Of a stretch of DNA of 64,000 nucleotides, positions 8,566 through 17,408 are shown piece after piece. Made by a program: the position numbers and the translations under genes. Each line of letters opens with the position of its first letter. Position 1 is the stretch's first letter. This DNA comes from an uncultured Octadecabacter sp. (GTDB taxonomy: Bacteria; Pseudomonadota; Alphaproteobacteria; Rhodobacterales; Rhodobacteraceae). The notes under the pieces were generated by a model. It had not been told where the DNA came from. It searched no databases and saw only the letters and a list, made by a program, of their open reading frames with translations. Location: assembly GCA_937891785.1 (NCBI GenBank), contig CALAGN010000033.1, positions 57,798-121,797 of the forward strand. The letters run 5' to 3'.

Positions 8566-9345
8566 ATGGATCTCGGGATTAGCGGCAAGCGCGCCCTCGT
8601 ATGCGCATCCTCCAAAGGGCTTGGGTTGGGCTGTGCACGGGCCTTGGCTGCGGCAGGCGTTGATCTGGTCATGAACGCACGCGGTGCAGATGCGCTTTTG
8701 GCTGCGGCCGATGCTATCCGCTTTGATTTTGGCGTGGATGTGGTGACCGTTGTCGCTGATATCAGCACTGCTGACGGGCAGGCCGATGTGCTTAATGCGG
8801 CACAGGGCGTTGATATCCTTGTCACAAATGCAGGCGGCCCGCCCCCCGGCATGTGGAGCGACTGGGACCGCGACAATTTCATCGCCGCCCTTGATGCCAA
8901 TATGCTGGCCCCTATTGCACTGATGAAAGCACTGTTGCCAACGATGCAAGGCAAGGGCTGGGGCCGGGTTATCAACATCACCTCGCAGTCGGTGAAATCC
9001 CCCATCGCGGCGCTTGGGCTATCGAACGCGGCGCGGGCCGGACTAACCGGTTATGTGGCAGGCACTTCGCGGCAAGTCGCGCCCATGGGTGTGACGATTA
9101 ACAACATGTTGCCGGGCATTCATGCGACGGACCGCGCGATCAGTCTTGATACCGGCGTTAGCACGCAGCAGGGTATTTCCATGGACGAGGCACGCGCCCA
9201 ACGTCAGGCGACAATTCCTGCGCGCCGCTATGGCACGGCAGACGAATTTGGCGCCATGTGCGCGTTTTTGTGTTCGCAACACGCAGGCTTTGTCGTCGGG
9301 CAAAACATTTTGCTTGATGGTGGCGCGGTGAACGCAACTCTCTGA
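8566..9345 (+). CDS. SDR-family protein, atypical 3-oxoacyl-ACP-reductase-like
   Basis: 259 aa with a Rossmann fold: a glycine-rich stretch ASSKGLGLG at 14-22 and NAGG at 87-90. The catalytic Ser139 is present, but the position of the usual YxxxK reads Ser152-Asn-Ala-Ala-Arg156, so both Tyr and Lys are replaced. This matches a known group of BKR-like SDR proteins without the classical tetrad. The C-terminus (GQNILLDGGAVNATL) is typical of the family. It may use different chemistry or act as a non-catalytic binding protein. The substrate is unknown. A lone gene, divergent from the Hint-domain gene with a 151-bp gap. Confidence 0.82.
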   Translation: MDLGISGKRALVCASSKGLGLGCARALAAAGVDLVMNARGADALLAAADAIRFDFGVDVVTVVADISTADGQADVLNAAQGVDILVTNAGGPPPGMWSDWDRDNFIAALDANMLAPIALMKALLPTMQGKGWGRVINITSQSVKSPIAALGLSNAARAGLTGYVAGTSRQVAPMGVTINNMLPGIHATDRAISLDTGVSTQQGISMDEARAQRQATIPARRYGTADEFGAMCAFLCSQHAGFVVGQNILLDGGAVNATL

Positions 9346-9431
9346 GACCTGCGATTGGCTTGCCTTGGCGCGCGCGGGTTGCTACCACGCTCCGTGATAC
9401 CCGATAAGATCACTCGGAATTAGGCGGTGGC

Positions 9432-10511
9432 GTGACCCAGACCCCACGACTTGAGATACGTAATCTGCGGCGCGCCTTTGATGGGCGCGCTGTGGTTGAT
9501 GACGTGTCGTTGTCGGTGATGCCGGGGCAGGTGACGTGCCTTTTGGGGCCATCGGGCTGCGGTAAATCTACGACCTTGCGAATGATAGCGGGTGTTGAAA
9601 TGCAAGACAGCGGCACGATTCATGTTGACGGCAAACTGGTGTGCGACACCGTGTTCCGCATCCCCCCAGAGGAGCGTTCCATCGGGTTGATGTTTCAGGA
9701 CTTCGCGCTGTTTCCGCATTTAGACGTGGCACATAATGTGGCTTTTGGCCTGAAAGGATCGCGAAGCGAGTCGCGCGCGCGCGTTGCCGCCCTGTTGGAT
9801 CGCGTCGGCATGTCGCGCCATATCCACGCCTATCCGCATCAACTGTCAGGTGGCGAGCAGCAGCGCGTGGCATTAGCCCGCGCCCTTGCGCCACGTCCGC
9901 GTATTATGCTGATGGACGAACCGTTCAGCGGCCTTGATGACCGGTTGCGCGATGACATCCGCGACGAAACCCTTGAGGTTCTCAAAGACGAAGGTGCCGC
10001 CGTTTTGCTTGTGACCCACGAGCCGGGCGAGGCGATGCGCATGGCAGATGAAATCGCGCTGATGCGCGATGGCCGGATCGTACAGCAGGGCGCCCCCTAC
10101 AATATCTACAACACGCCAACCGACAAAGAAGCGGCCGGATTTTTTAGTGATATTAACGTGATATCCGGTATAGTCGAGGGCGCGTTGACGCAAACGCCGT
10201 TTGGCCAGTTCCTTGCGCCCGGTGTGCCAAATGGCACAAAAGTCGATATCGTTATCCGGCCGCAGCACCTAAAAATTGATTTTGATCGCGGTGGGCGTGG
10301 TCCAAACCCGACCCCGCTTGAGGGCACGCCAGCGCGCGGCATTGTCGAACGCGCACGCTTTATGGGCAGTGAAAGCCTTGTGGAACTGCGGATGGATTTT
10401 GACGGGTCCAAGCTCAAGGCGCTGATCCCGTCGGTGTTCCTTCCTCAGATCGGCACGCCGCTTTGGATCATGATCCGGCGGGACCGTTGTTTTGTATTTC
10501 CAAGAGACTAA
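9432..10511 (+). CDS. ABC transporter ATP-binding protein, FbpC/PotA-like (no permease nearby)
   Basis: 359 aa from a GTG start. Walker A GPSGCGKST is at 39-47, the ABC signature LSGGEQQ at 138-144 and Walker B IMLMDEP at 158-164, followed by the D-loop and a C-terminal TOBE-like domain (from about 250). The domain order is that of importer ATPases for iron(III), spermidine or sugars. No binding protein or permease lies alongside, so the substrate cannot be assigned and the ATPase must work with partners encoded elsewhere. It ends convergently with the YafY regulator, the two stops overlapping by 4 bp. Confidence 0.88.
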   Translation: MTQTPRLEIRNLRRAFDGRAVVDDVSLSVMPGQVTCLLGPSGCGKSTTLRMIAGVEMQDSGTIHVDGKLVCDTVFRIPPEERSIGLMFQDFALFPHLDVAHNVAFGLKGSRSESRARVAALLDRVGMSRHIHAYPHQLSGGEQQRVALARALAPRPRIMLMDEPFSGLDDRLRDDIRDETLEVLKDEGAAVLLVTHEPGEAMRMADEIALMRDGRIVQQGAPYNIYNTPTDKEAAGFFSDINVISGIVEGALTQTPFGQFLAPGVPNGTKVDIVIRPQHLKIDFDRGGRGPNPTPLEGTPARGIVERARFMGSESLVELRMDFDGSKLKALIPSVFLPQIGTPLWIMIRRDRCFVFPRD

Positions 10512-11158
10512 CTTGTGAAATCGGCGAGTGTCTTGCCTTTTTCGGCGACAAACAGGCTGGGCAAAAGCCGCAGGGCGCTGATTTGGTCAATCCGCAGTTC
10601 GGCAAAGCCGCGAGAGGTTTCACACCACACGACACTGGTCCAAAGCCGCCCCCAGTAATCCAGCTTTAGCGGGCGGACAGTGCGGTCCTTGCCATCAAGC
10701 GTGACCACAAGTTTTTGGCGCGCGCGGATCGCTTGGCGAATGACCGGAAGATGCTGAAAGCCACGCGCGGCATCGGCAAAAGGATAGATCGCAAAGCCGT
10801 AGCTTGCGGGGGCCTTACTGCGGTCTTCGGGCAGCACGGCGTCGATTTTGGCCGACAGGCTTCGGGCGGCATTGCGCAGATCATCGTCAGCGGCTTGGCC
10901 GATTGCCGCGAGCGACAAATGTAGCGCTTCCAGCTCGACCATGGTCAGGTTCAGCGGGGGCAGGGTGATCGCCGCTGTTACCCGATACCCCGCGCCGCGT
11001 TCGCCCGCAATCGGCACACCCGAGGCGGCAAGCGTGTCCATATCGCGATAAATGGTGCGCAGGGACACACCTGTGGCGCGAGCAAGATCACCTGCGCGGT
11101 GCAGGTCGCCATCGCGCAAAAGCTGGATAATTTGCATGAGTCGGTCAGCACGGCGCAT
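10508..11158 (-). CDS. YafY-type transcriptional regulator (HTH-11 + WYL domain)
   Basis: 216 aa. The N-terminal winged helix-turn-helix (about 1-57) reads RRADRLMQIIQLL...ATGVSLRTIYRDMDTL, typical of DeoR-like YafY proteins. The C-terminal WYL domain (about 130-216) senses ligands, in known members often nucleotides or nucleic acids. It is a cytoplasmic regulator of unknown target. Its start faces the tatA promoter region, and a TGACA-N6-TGTCA inverted repeat lies 26-41 bp upstream, consistent with self-regulation. YafY genes usually regulate a divergent neighbour; here that would be tatA, which is unusual, so control of tat is possible but speculative. Confidence 0.88.
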   Translation of the reverse strand: MRRADRLMQIIQLLRDGDLHRAGDLARATGVSLRTIYRDMDTLAASGVPIAGERGAGYRVTAAITLPPLNLTMVELEALHLSLAAIGQAADDDLRNAARSLSAKIDAVLPEDRSKAPASYGFAIYPFADAARGFQHLPVIRQAIRARQKLVVTLDGKDRTVRPLKLDYWGRLWTSVVWCETSRGFAELRIDQISALRLLPSLFVAEKGKTLADFTS

Positions 11159-11183
11159 ATCAGGCTCCTTTTGTGCCTAGTTT

Positions 11184-11199
11184 TGACATAAACCTGTCA
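11184..11199. promoter_or_regulatory. Candidate YafY operator: inverted repeat TGACATAAACCTGTCA
   Basis: TGACA (11184-11188) and TGTCA (11195-11199) form perfect 5-bp arms around a 6-bp spacer. A second TTGACA sits at 11201-11206, making a direct repeat with TTGACA at 11183-11188. The repeat lies just upstream of the yafY-like start, in the 193-bp intergenic region shared with tatA, where an autoregulatory site would be expected. No experimental or alignment support was available. Confidence 0.4.
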
Positions 11200-11351
11200 G
11201 TTGACAAGTTGTTGTTACAAAAAGGTGAAAAGCCTTGCAAAAAAGGGGTTTGCGGGGCCGTTTATGGCTTCCCTTGGCGCGATGCAGCGCCTATCTAAGT
11301 GCCGGACTATGATATTGGGCCGGACGTTCCGCCCATACAGGAGACTTTCAA

Positions 11352-11567
11352 ATGCTCAATAATATCGGCCTTCCGGGCCTTCTTTTGATCGCAGTCGTCG
11401 TGCTGGTTCTGTTTGGCCGCGGCAAGATTTCTTCGCTGATGGGCGAAGTTGGTAAAGGCATCACCGCGTTCAAGAAAGGCGTCGATGACACCAACAAAGA
11501 GATCGAAGAGCAGGCCGATGTGGCCCGCGACGTCACGCCAGAAGAAGAAGACAAAGACAAGGCCTAA
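11352..11567 (+). CDS. tatA: Sec-independent protein translocase protein TatA
   Basis: 71 aa. A single N-terminal membrane helix (about 8-21) is followed by the FGRGKI hinge at 21-26, an amphipathic helix (28-44) and an acidic tail. It polymerises to form the pore for folded proteins carrying a twin-arginine signal. The ATG has an AGGAG ribosome site 9 bp upstream. It is the first gene of the run tatA-tatB-tatC-DUF815, with 33 bp to tatB. Confidence 0.96.
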   Translation: MLNNIGLPGLLLIAVVVLVLFGRGKISSLMGEVGKGITAFKKGVDDTNKEIEEQADVARDVTPEEEDKDKA

Positions 11568-11600
11568 GCGCCTGATCTTGTCCTAATAAAGGGTACGCGC

Positions 11601-12170
11601 ATGTTCGGCCTTGGCTGGAGCGAATTAATGGTGGTCGGCATTGTGGCGCTGATCGTGGTCGGCCCAAAGGACTTGCCCGGTTTGTTCCGCACGGTCGGGC
11701 AATACACTGGCAAGGCCAAGGCAATGGCGCGCGAATTTTCAAGCGCGATGAATGCCGCGGCTGATCAGGCCGGGGTGGGTGAAATTCAAAAGACCCTTAA
11801 TGCCGCAGTGAACCCCAAAAAGTTCGGCGTGGACAAAATCCGCGAAGCTTCAGGCCTGACTGCGGCCAAGTCCGGCCCAGCAACGGCGGCGCTGTCCGAA
11901 GAACGACAGGCAGCCAAGGAAAAAATCAGCGCGGCCACTGCCAAAGCCGCAACTGACCGCAAAGCCCGTGAAGCTGCGGCGGCCGAAGGTCCCGCGATCG
12001 AGGCAACCAAGCCTGTTGCCAAAAAACCAGCGGCAAAGAAGCCCGCAGCGAAAAAGCCAACGGCGAAAGCGGCTCCGGCGACAAAACCGACGGCCAAGAA
12101 ACTAGCTGCCAAGCCGGTCACGAAAAAACCTGCCGCCAAAAAGCCCGCAGCCCCAAAAGGTGACGCATGA
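11601..12170 (+). CDS. tatB: Sec-independent protein translocase protein TatB
   Basis: 189 aa. It has the TatB membrane helix with Glu8 (GWSELMVVGIVALIVVGPKD) and the Pro22 hinge, then an amphipathic helix. With TatC it binds twin-arginine signals. From about residue 135 the tail is an extended Lys/Ala/Pro repeat region (AAKKPAAKKP-like units), longer than in enterobacterial TatB but usual in alphaproteobacteria. The stop overlaps the tatC start by 4 bp. The repeat tail can shift in length by slippage and could be mistaken for a tandem repeat locus. Confidence 0.95.
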   Translation: MFGLGWSELMVVGIVALIVVGPKDLPGLFRTVGQYTGKAKAMAREFSSAMNAAADQAGVGEIQKTLNAAVNPKKFGVDKIREASGLTAAKSGPATAALSEERQAAKEKISAATAKAATDRKAREAAAAEGPAIEATKPVAKKPAAKKPAAKKPTAKAAPATKPTAKKLAAKPVTKKPAAKKPAAPKGDA

Positions 12171-13075
12171 GCGCGACGGACGATATCGAAGACTCCAGCG
12201 CCCCGCTGATCGAACATCTGGCCGAATTGCGCACGCGGTTGATGCGCTGCGCGCTTGGCTTTTTCATTGGCATGATCATCTGTTTCAGCTTTGGCGGGAT
12301 AATCCTTGATTTCCTGCTGATGCCAATCGAAAAGACGATGCGCAGCCTTGGGAACCCGAACCCTGTGATGCAATACACCGCACCGCAGGAATACTTTTTC
12401 ACCCTGATCCGCATCTCGATGGTTGGCGGCCTCATGCTGTCGTTTCCCGTGATCGCGCATCAGATGTGGCGCTTTGTGGCGCCGGGTCTTTATCGCAACG
12501 AAAAGTCGGCGTTCCTGCCGTTTATCGTCGCATCGCCGGCCCTGTTCTTGATTGGCGCGGCCTTTGCGCATTACGTTGTGATCCCGTTGGCGATGGCGTT
12601 TTTCCTTGGTTTTGCCGATTTTCCGTCCTACGTGTCTGCCCTTTTGGCGGGCGAAGGCACAGATCTGGCGCTGGATAAAGGCGTCGACATCGTCTTCAAC
12701 GGCAAGGTTAACGAAAGCCTTGATATTACACTGAAAATGATCGTCGCGTTTGGGCTGTGCTTTCAATTGCCCGTGTTGCTGACGCTGATGGGCAAGGCCG
12801 GTTTGGCCTCGTCGCGCGGGTTGCGCAAGACACGGAAGTACGCGGTTGTCGGTATTTTGATCGTCGCAGCCTTGGTGACGCCACCCGATGTGACAACGCA
12901 GTTGATCCTGTTCGTGGTGGTTTTTGGATTGTATGAAATCTCGATCCATCTGGTTGCCTACGTCGAGCGTGGCAAAGACAAGCGTGCCCGCCAAGAGGGT
13001 GTGATTGGCGAAGGCGAGAGTCTGTTTGACGACTATGATGACGACGAGGAACTGGACAAGGAACCCAAGCCTTGA
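12167..13075 (+). CDS. tatC: Sec-independent protein translocase protein TatC
   Basis: 302 aa, six membrane helices. The N-terminal signature HLAELRTRLMRC (about 15-26) starts the family pattern, and the cytoplasmic end is a long acidic tail (DDYDDDEELDKE). With TatB it forms the receptor for twin-arginine signal peptides. It overlaps tatB by 4 bp. The downstream DUF815 gene appears to start with TTG within the tatC stop region. A likely Tat-type signal occurs within this window on the truncated agmatine deiminase at 24.5-25.0 kb. Confidence 0.96.
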   Translation: MSATDDIEDSSAPLIEHLAELRTRLMRCALGFFIGMIICFSFGGIILDFLLMPIEKTMRSLGNPNPVMQYTAPQEYFFTLIRISMVGGLMLSFPVIAHQMWRFVAPGLYRNEKSAFLPFIVASPALFLIGAAFAHYVVIPLAMAFFLGFADFPSYVSALLAGEGTDLALDKGVDIVFNGKVNESLDITLKMIVAFGLCFQLPVLLTLMGKAGLASSRGLRKTRKYAVVGILIVAALVTPPDVTTQLILFVVVFGLYEISIHLVAYVERGKDKRARQEGVIGEGESLFDDYDDDEELDKEPKP

Positions 13076-13911
13076 GCGAGGAGGTGATGCGCCGCATTGC
13101 GGATGCATTGGACCGTATGGCGCCAGCACCGCTTGCCGCGCCTGATTTCGCCGCGGCCCCTGCCTTTGTTTGGCACACGGACCCCGACCGTCTGGAGCCT
13201 GTTCATAACATCAACCGCGTGGACCTGTCCTTGCTGGTCGGTGTGAACCGTGCACGTGACACGCTGCATAAAAACACAGCGCAATTTGCCCGTGGCCTGC
13301 CCGCCAATAACGCCTTGTTGTGGGGCGCGCGGGGCATGGGTAAATCCAGCCTGGTCAAGGCGGTCCACGGCGCGCTTTTGGCGGATTTCTCGCAGCTTAA
13401 AATCGTCGAAGTGCAACGCGAAGACCTGCCCAGTATTGGCCGCTGTCTGGCCCTGCTGCGGGGACGCCCGGAACGGTTCATCATGTTCTGCGACGATCTG
13501 TCGTTCGGCCATGACGATTCCCATTACAAATCCCTTAAGGCGGTGCTGGATGGCGGGATCGAGGGGCGGCCTGAAAATGTCGTGCTTTATGCCACGTCCA
13601 ACCGCCGCCACCTGATGCCGCGCGATATGATCGAAAACGAACGCTCAACTGCGATTTCCCCAAGTGAGGCCGTCGAAGAGAAGGTTTCACTGTCAGACAG
13701 GTTCGGGCTCTGGCTGGGCTTTCATCCTTGTGATCAGGACGAATATCTGGCGATGATCCGCGGCTATTGCGACGCGCATGGCGTTGAAATCACGGATGAA
13801 ACCTTGCGCGCCGAGGCAATCGAATGGCAGGCCACACGCGGATCCCGTTCGGGGCGCGTGGCCTGGCAGTATTTCACCGATCTGGCGGGCCGCAGGGGCG
13901 TAACCTTTTAG
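13072..13911 (+). CDS. DUF815-type P-loop ATPase
   Basis: 279 aa if the TTG at 13072 is used; an ATG lies at 13087. Walker A reads GARGMGKSS near residue 83, and Walker B FIMFCDDLSF near 140, with LDGGIEGRPENVVLYATSNRRH as a sensor-like stretch. The family is AAA+-like with unknown role and is widely present in proteobacteria. Its start overlaps the tatC stop, so it is probably cotranscribed with tat. It converges on nlpD, the two stops overlapping by 4 bp. In relatives this gene commonly sits beside nlpD and yajC (recalled, not checked), which bears on the inversion finding. Confidence 0.85.
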   Translation: MSEEVMRRIADALDRMAPAPLAAPDFAAAPAFVWHTDPDRLEPVHNINRVDLSLLVGVNRARDTLHKNTAQFARGLPANNALLWGARGMGKSSLVKAVHGALLADFSQLKIVEVQREDLPSIGRCLALLRGRPERFIMFCDDLSFGHDDSHYKSLKAVLDGGIEGRPENVVLYATSNRRHLMPRDMIENERSTAISPSEAVEEKVSLSDRFGLWLGFHPCDQDEYLAMIRGYCDAHGVEITDETLRAEAIEWQATRGSRSGRVAWQYFTDLAGRRGVTF

Positions 13912-15125
13912 GGTAGGTAATCGGTCGGATCGACGCTTTCCAACCCGTCACGCACTTCGAAATGCACAAAACTAGGGCTGCCTGCGCGCACGGTTGCGAT
14001 GGTCTGGCCTTGGGTGACGGTGTCATCCTTGGCCACGCGCAGTCCGTCAAGGTTGGTATAGACCGTCAGGATATTGCCGGTATGTTTGATCACCACAATC
14101 GCGATTCCGTTGGTGTCGGTTGTGACTGCGGCCACGGTACCAGCGGCGGCGGCTTTCACTGGCGTGCCTGCGGCAACACCGATGTCGATACCTTCGTTGC
14201 GGCCGCGGCTATATTCACGAATAATGCTGCCCTGCACTGGATAGACAAACGGTGCGCGGGTCGCCGGTGTCGTGGTGCGTGCGCCAAGATCAGGGGCCGG
14301 CGGGGTCGCCACTGCACCGGCCGCGGCGGTATCGTCGGCGGGCAATGGTTGCGCCGCACTCGGCGGTATTGGCGTTGTGCTGCCAGTACCGGGTTGCTCG
14401 ACAGGTGTTGTGGCGGACAGGGGTGGCGTGGCCCCCGCCACGGGGATCAGAACGAACTGGCCCTCGCGCAGGGCAAGGTCGGGGCCAAGGCCGTTCCAAT
14501 CCGCAAGGTCGCGCACCGGCACGTTATAAAGACGGGAAATTGAATAGGCGGTTTCGCCGCGCACTACACGGTGGCGGATCGGTTCGCTTCCGGTTTGAAC
14601 AGGCGAGGGCGCGACTGTGGGCGGCGTGACCGTCTGCTGCGCGCCTGCGCGATCAATTGCGTCGCCTGCCAGTGTCGTGACATCAATCTGCGACTGCTGG
14701 ATCGGGCCGGTGCTGCTAATCGCGCCAGTTGCGGCAGACGGTTCAGCCACCCGGTTTGGCAGGGCAATGATTTCATCCCGGCGCAGTGGCACATCAGGAT
14801 CGATCCCGTTGTAAGACGCCAAGGCATCGGCATCCAGCCCAAGGCGACCGGCAACCATTCGTGCCGTTTCACCACTTTCAGCGACAACCACCTGATAGTT
14901 CGGATAAGAGATCAGGCCGCGATTGTCGGGGCGCGGGCGCGCCGTCAGGTTTGCAGCGGCAGCCGAGGTATCGAACCCGCCGCCGATATCGCGCATATCA
15001 AGGTCGAAATTGCCGTTCGCGTCGCAGGCAGCCAAGGCCGCAAACGTACAGGTGGCCATCAACAGCCTGGTTGTAGACGTCATCGTGCTGCGCGTGTTCA
15101 AAGGGCGGGGCGTGGGTATCGCCAT
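13908..15125 (-). CDS. nlpD: NlpD-like lipoprotein: two LysM domains plus M23/LytM domain
   Basis: 405 aa from the ATG at 15125, chosen for its GAGGA ribosome site 8 bp upstream; the frame opens 20 codons earlier. A lipoprotein signal with lipobox Leu-Ala-Ala-Cys follows a second Met. Two LysM repeats (about 75-125 and 185-235) bind peptidoglycan. The C-terminal M23 domain ends in SFVHFEVRDG. Where active M23 enzymes have HxxxD and HLH, this protein has NEGID and FVH, so the zinc ligands are lost. It is therefore probably an amidase activator for septal splitting, not a peptidase. It is encoded after pcm. Confidence 0.88.
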   Translation of the reverse strand: MAIPTPRPLNTRSTMTSTTRLLMATCTFAALAACDANGNFDLDMRDIGGGFDTSAAAANLTARPRPDNRGLISYPNYQVVVAESGETARMVAGRLGLDADALASYNGIDPDVPLRRDEIIALPNRVAEPSAATGAISSTGPIQQSQIDVTTLAGDAIDRAGAQQTVTPPTVAPSPVQTGSEPIRHRVVRGETAYSISRLYNVPVRDLADWNGLGPDLALREGQFVLIPVAGATPPLSATTPVEQPGTGSTTPIPPSAAQPLPADDTAAAGAVATPPAPDLGARTTTPATRAPFVYPVQGSIIREYSRGRNEGIDIGVAAGTPVKAAAAGTVAAVTTDTNGIAIVVIKHTGNILTVYTNLDGLRVAKDDTVTQGQTIATVRAGSPSFVHFEVRDGLESVDPTDYLP

Positions 15126-15185
15126 GTCTGCTATCCTCGGGTTGCGCGGCCCTTTTGGTGGACCGTCGTCGTTTTCAATCATCAC

Positions 15186-15827
15186 TCAGTCTTGCCCCAG
15201 CCCTTCAAGCAGGGGCACAAACCGAACCGGTCGCAATTCGTCATAGCCTAGCCCGGTTTCGGTCCGCGTCACACGGATCAGGCTTTGGACCGCATTAGAC
15301 TGTCCGACCGGCAAAACCATGATACCCCCGATCCGCAGTTGCGCCAAGAGGGGGCCAGGTGGGTCTTCTGCGGCGGCAGTCACTAGGATGCGATCAAAGG
15401 GTGCCTGATCGGGCAGACCAAAGCTGCCATCGGCGGTAAACGCGGTGATGTTAGTGATATCTGCCGCCTCGAATATGGCGCGCGCGTCACTCACCAGCCG
15501 CTTGTAACGGTCCACCGTGTAAACACGGCGCGCAAGGTGGCTAAGGATCATCGCCTGATAGCCAGAGCCGGTGCCGACCTCCAAGACCTTGTCGCGCGGC
15601 TGTACGTTCAACGCCTGCGTCATTAGCCCGACAACTGAAGGCTGGCTGATAGTCTGACCACAGGCAATCGGCAGCGGCATGTCTTCGTAAGCGCGTTCAG
15701 CAAAATGGCCTTTCACGAACAGCGCGCGGTCGGTCTTTTCCATCGCCGTCAGCGTGCGCTTGTCCGTGACTCCCTTGGAGCGGAGCTTGAACAGGAACTG
15801 CATCTTGCTTTCGGCGGTTTGACTCAC
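15186..15827 (-). CDS. pcm: Protein-L-isoaspartate O-methyltransferase
   Basis: 213 aa. The SAM-binding motif [12 protein letters not shown] (about 81-92) and the preceding [17 protein letters not shown] are diagnostic. The enzyme methylates isoaspartyl residues in damaged proteins, starting their repair. The start overlaps the surE stop by 4 bp, matching the surE-pcm pairing seen across proteobacteria. nlpD follows 60 bp downstream. Confidence 0.96.
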   Translation of the reverse strand: MSQTAESKMQFLFKLRSKGVTDKRTLTAMEKTDRALFVKGHFAERAYEDMPLPIACGQTISQPSVVGLMTQALNVQPRDKVLEVGTGSGYQAMILSHLARRVYTVDRYKRLVSDARAIFEAADITNITAFTADGSFGLPDQAPFDRILVTAAAEDPPGPLLAQLRIGGIMVLPVGQSNAVQSLIRVTRTETGLGYDELRPVRFVPLLEGLGQD

Positions 15828-16609
15828 CCCAAACGCTCCCGCAGGGTTGCGATGGTGTCATGGGCTGTTAGGTCGGCGCGCATAGGGGTTATGGCGATAT
15901 ATCCGTCCAGACAGGCGGCTGAGTCAGTCCCGGGGGCCGTGGGAATATGCTGCGGGCCGCCTTTGACCCACAGGAATTTGCGGCCCGACGGCGCATGGTG
16001 TGGTTCGACCGAAAAGAACGTGTCTTTGCGAAAACCCTGCGTGGTGACGGCCATGCCTTTGACGGCTGCGGCTGGCACGGGCGGAAAGTTGACGTTGTAA
16101 AACAGACGGTAGTCTTCGCCGTCCCAGATGCCCTTGTCCAAAAGCGTGCGCACTGTGGCGACACCGTGCTGCACTGCCGCCTCGAATGGGTCATCCAGTT
16201 TGGCGTTGTCGGGGCCAAAAAACTGCGACAGGGCGATGGCGGGCAGGCCCTGAAGCGCGGCCTCCATCGCGGCGCCGACTGTGCCAGAATAAAGCGTATT
16301 TTCGGCGGCGTTATTGCCACGGTTTACACCTGACAGCACCAGATCGGGCGCGCCGCCCAGCATGACGTCGTAAAGCCCTGCAAGCACGCAATCGGCGGGC
16401 GACCCTTCGGCGGCAAATCGCCGTTCGGACAGCTCAGCAATCATCATCGGGTGGGTGTAGCTGATGCAATGGCCCACACCGGACTGCTCAAACGCGGGTG
16501 CGACAATCCAGACTTCGCCGTCGGGTCCCGCGATGTCACGCGCAATCGCTTCAAGCACAATCAAGCCGGGGGCGTTGATACCGTCATCGTTTGTCACAAG
16601 AATACGCAT
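15824..16609 (-). CDS. surE: 5'/3'-nucleotidase SurE
   Basis: 261 aa. The N-terminus [16 protein letters not shown] carries the metal-binding Asp8-Asp9, and [25 protein letters not shown] holds the conserved Asn. SurE removes phosphate from nucleoside monophosphates and short polyphosphate. The gene is translationally coupled to pcm. In many alphaproteobacteria serS precedes surE; here the upstream gene is an SDR and serS lies 30 kb away at 47-48 kb. Confidence 0.96.
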   Translation of the reverse strand: MRILVTNDDGINAPGLIVLEAIARDIAGPDGEVWIVAPAFEQSGVGHCISYTHPMMIAELSERRFAAEGSPADCVLAGLYDVMLGGAPDLVLSGVNRGNNAAENTLYSGTVGAAMEAALQGLPAIALSQFFGPDNAKLDDPFEAAVQHGVATVRTLLDKGIWDGEDYRLFYNVNFPPVPAAAVKGMAVTTQGFRKDTFFSVEPHHAPSGRKFLWVKGGPQHIPTAPGTDSAACLDGYIAITPMRADLTAHDTIATLRERLG

Positions 16610-16679
16610 TTTTTGCCCTTCGCCGCTTTGGTCTTACCTATGCGAGGGCAGGCAAGGCGGCAAGTATCCCGTTACGGTC

Positions 16680-17318
16680 CTAACTAAGGATTTCGGGCAG
16701 TAACCGCGCCGCCTCGGTATGTATGTCAGTCAGTGTGGTGCGGTCTTCGCCGGGATAGAACCGCGCGCGGGTCGCAGTCGGCATCGGGTTGGGCATCAAA
16801 ATCCGCACATCCGGGCCGGTCTTGCCCGTTTCGGCCTGCCACGACCGTGCCAGCGCGATTTGCGCGCCTTTGGTCGTGCCATAGCTGCCAAAGAATGGCG
16901 TGCCGCCTTGGGGATCATCAAAGAACACCGCGCGGCCTTTTTCGCCCAAAAGTGGCGTCACATAGGAAATCAGCAGCGACGTTGCCGCGATATTTATTGC
17001 GACGCTTTTGTCGAAATCCTTTTGCGAAATATGCGCGGCAGGGGCGAGTGGGGCTGCGTGAATGGCGGTGTGAACCCAAAGATCCAAGCTGCCCCAGCGA
17101 TCATAGATCGAGCGGCAAAGTTGCTGCATGGCAGCGGCTGTCGTGATATCCATCGGTGCAAGTGTGGACTGCCCGCCTGCTGCCTTAATGCGGTCGTCGA
17201 GTTCTTCAAGCGCGCCGGTTGTGCGCCCCACGGCGATTATGTGATGGGTCGGGGCAAGGGCCAGCGCAAGCGCTGCGCCAAGCCCGCGTGACGCGCCTGT
17301 AATCAATGCGGTTTTCAT
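16680..17318 (-). CDS. Short-chain dehydrogenase/reductase
   Basis: 212 aa from the ATG at 17318, which has a strong AAGGAGAG ribosome site; the open frame extends 28 codons upstream without similarity. TGASRGLG is near the N-terminus and YGTTK gives the YxxxK catalytic pair, so unlike the SDR at 8.6 kb this one looks active. It is close to the YciK/C-factor type. The substrate is unknown. It lies between purF and surE in a same-strand run. Confidence 0.9.
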   Translation of the reverse strand: MKTALITGASRGLGAALALALAPTHHIIAVGRTTGALEELDDRIKAAGGQSTLAPMDITTAAAMQQLCRSIYDRWGSLDLWVHTAIHAAPLAPAAHISQKDFDKSVAINIAATSLLISYVTPLLGEKGRAVFFDDPQGGTPFFGSYGTTKGAQIALARSWQAETGKTGPDVRILMPNPMPTATRARFYPGEDRTTLTDIHTEAARLLPEILS

Positions 17319-17408
17319 CACTCTCTCCTTGGAACTGAATGCACGCCGTCGTTGGTAGTTTGAGCTTTGCCCCTGAATAGGCAAGCGCGCACGGGGCGGC
17401 AACCCTTG

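Noticed and set aside
11995..12160. AAGAAGCCC-type tandem repeats resembling a repeat locus or CRISPR
   Set aside because: They encode the Lys/Ala/Pro tail of TatB; there are no spacers and no cas genes.
11786..13129. 447-codon open frame antisense to tatB and tatC
   Set aside because: Low-complexity translation created by the Lys/Ala repeat of tatB and high GC; no domain, and tatB-tatC are firm.
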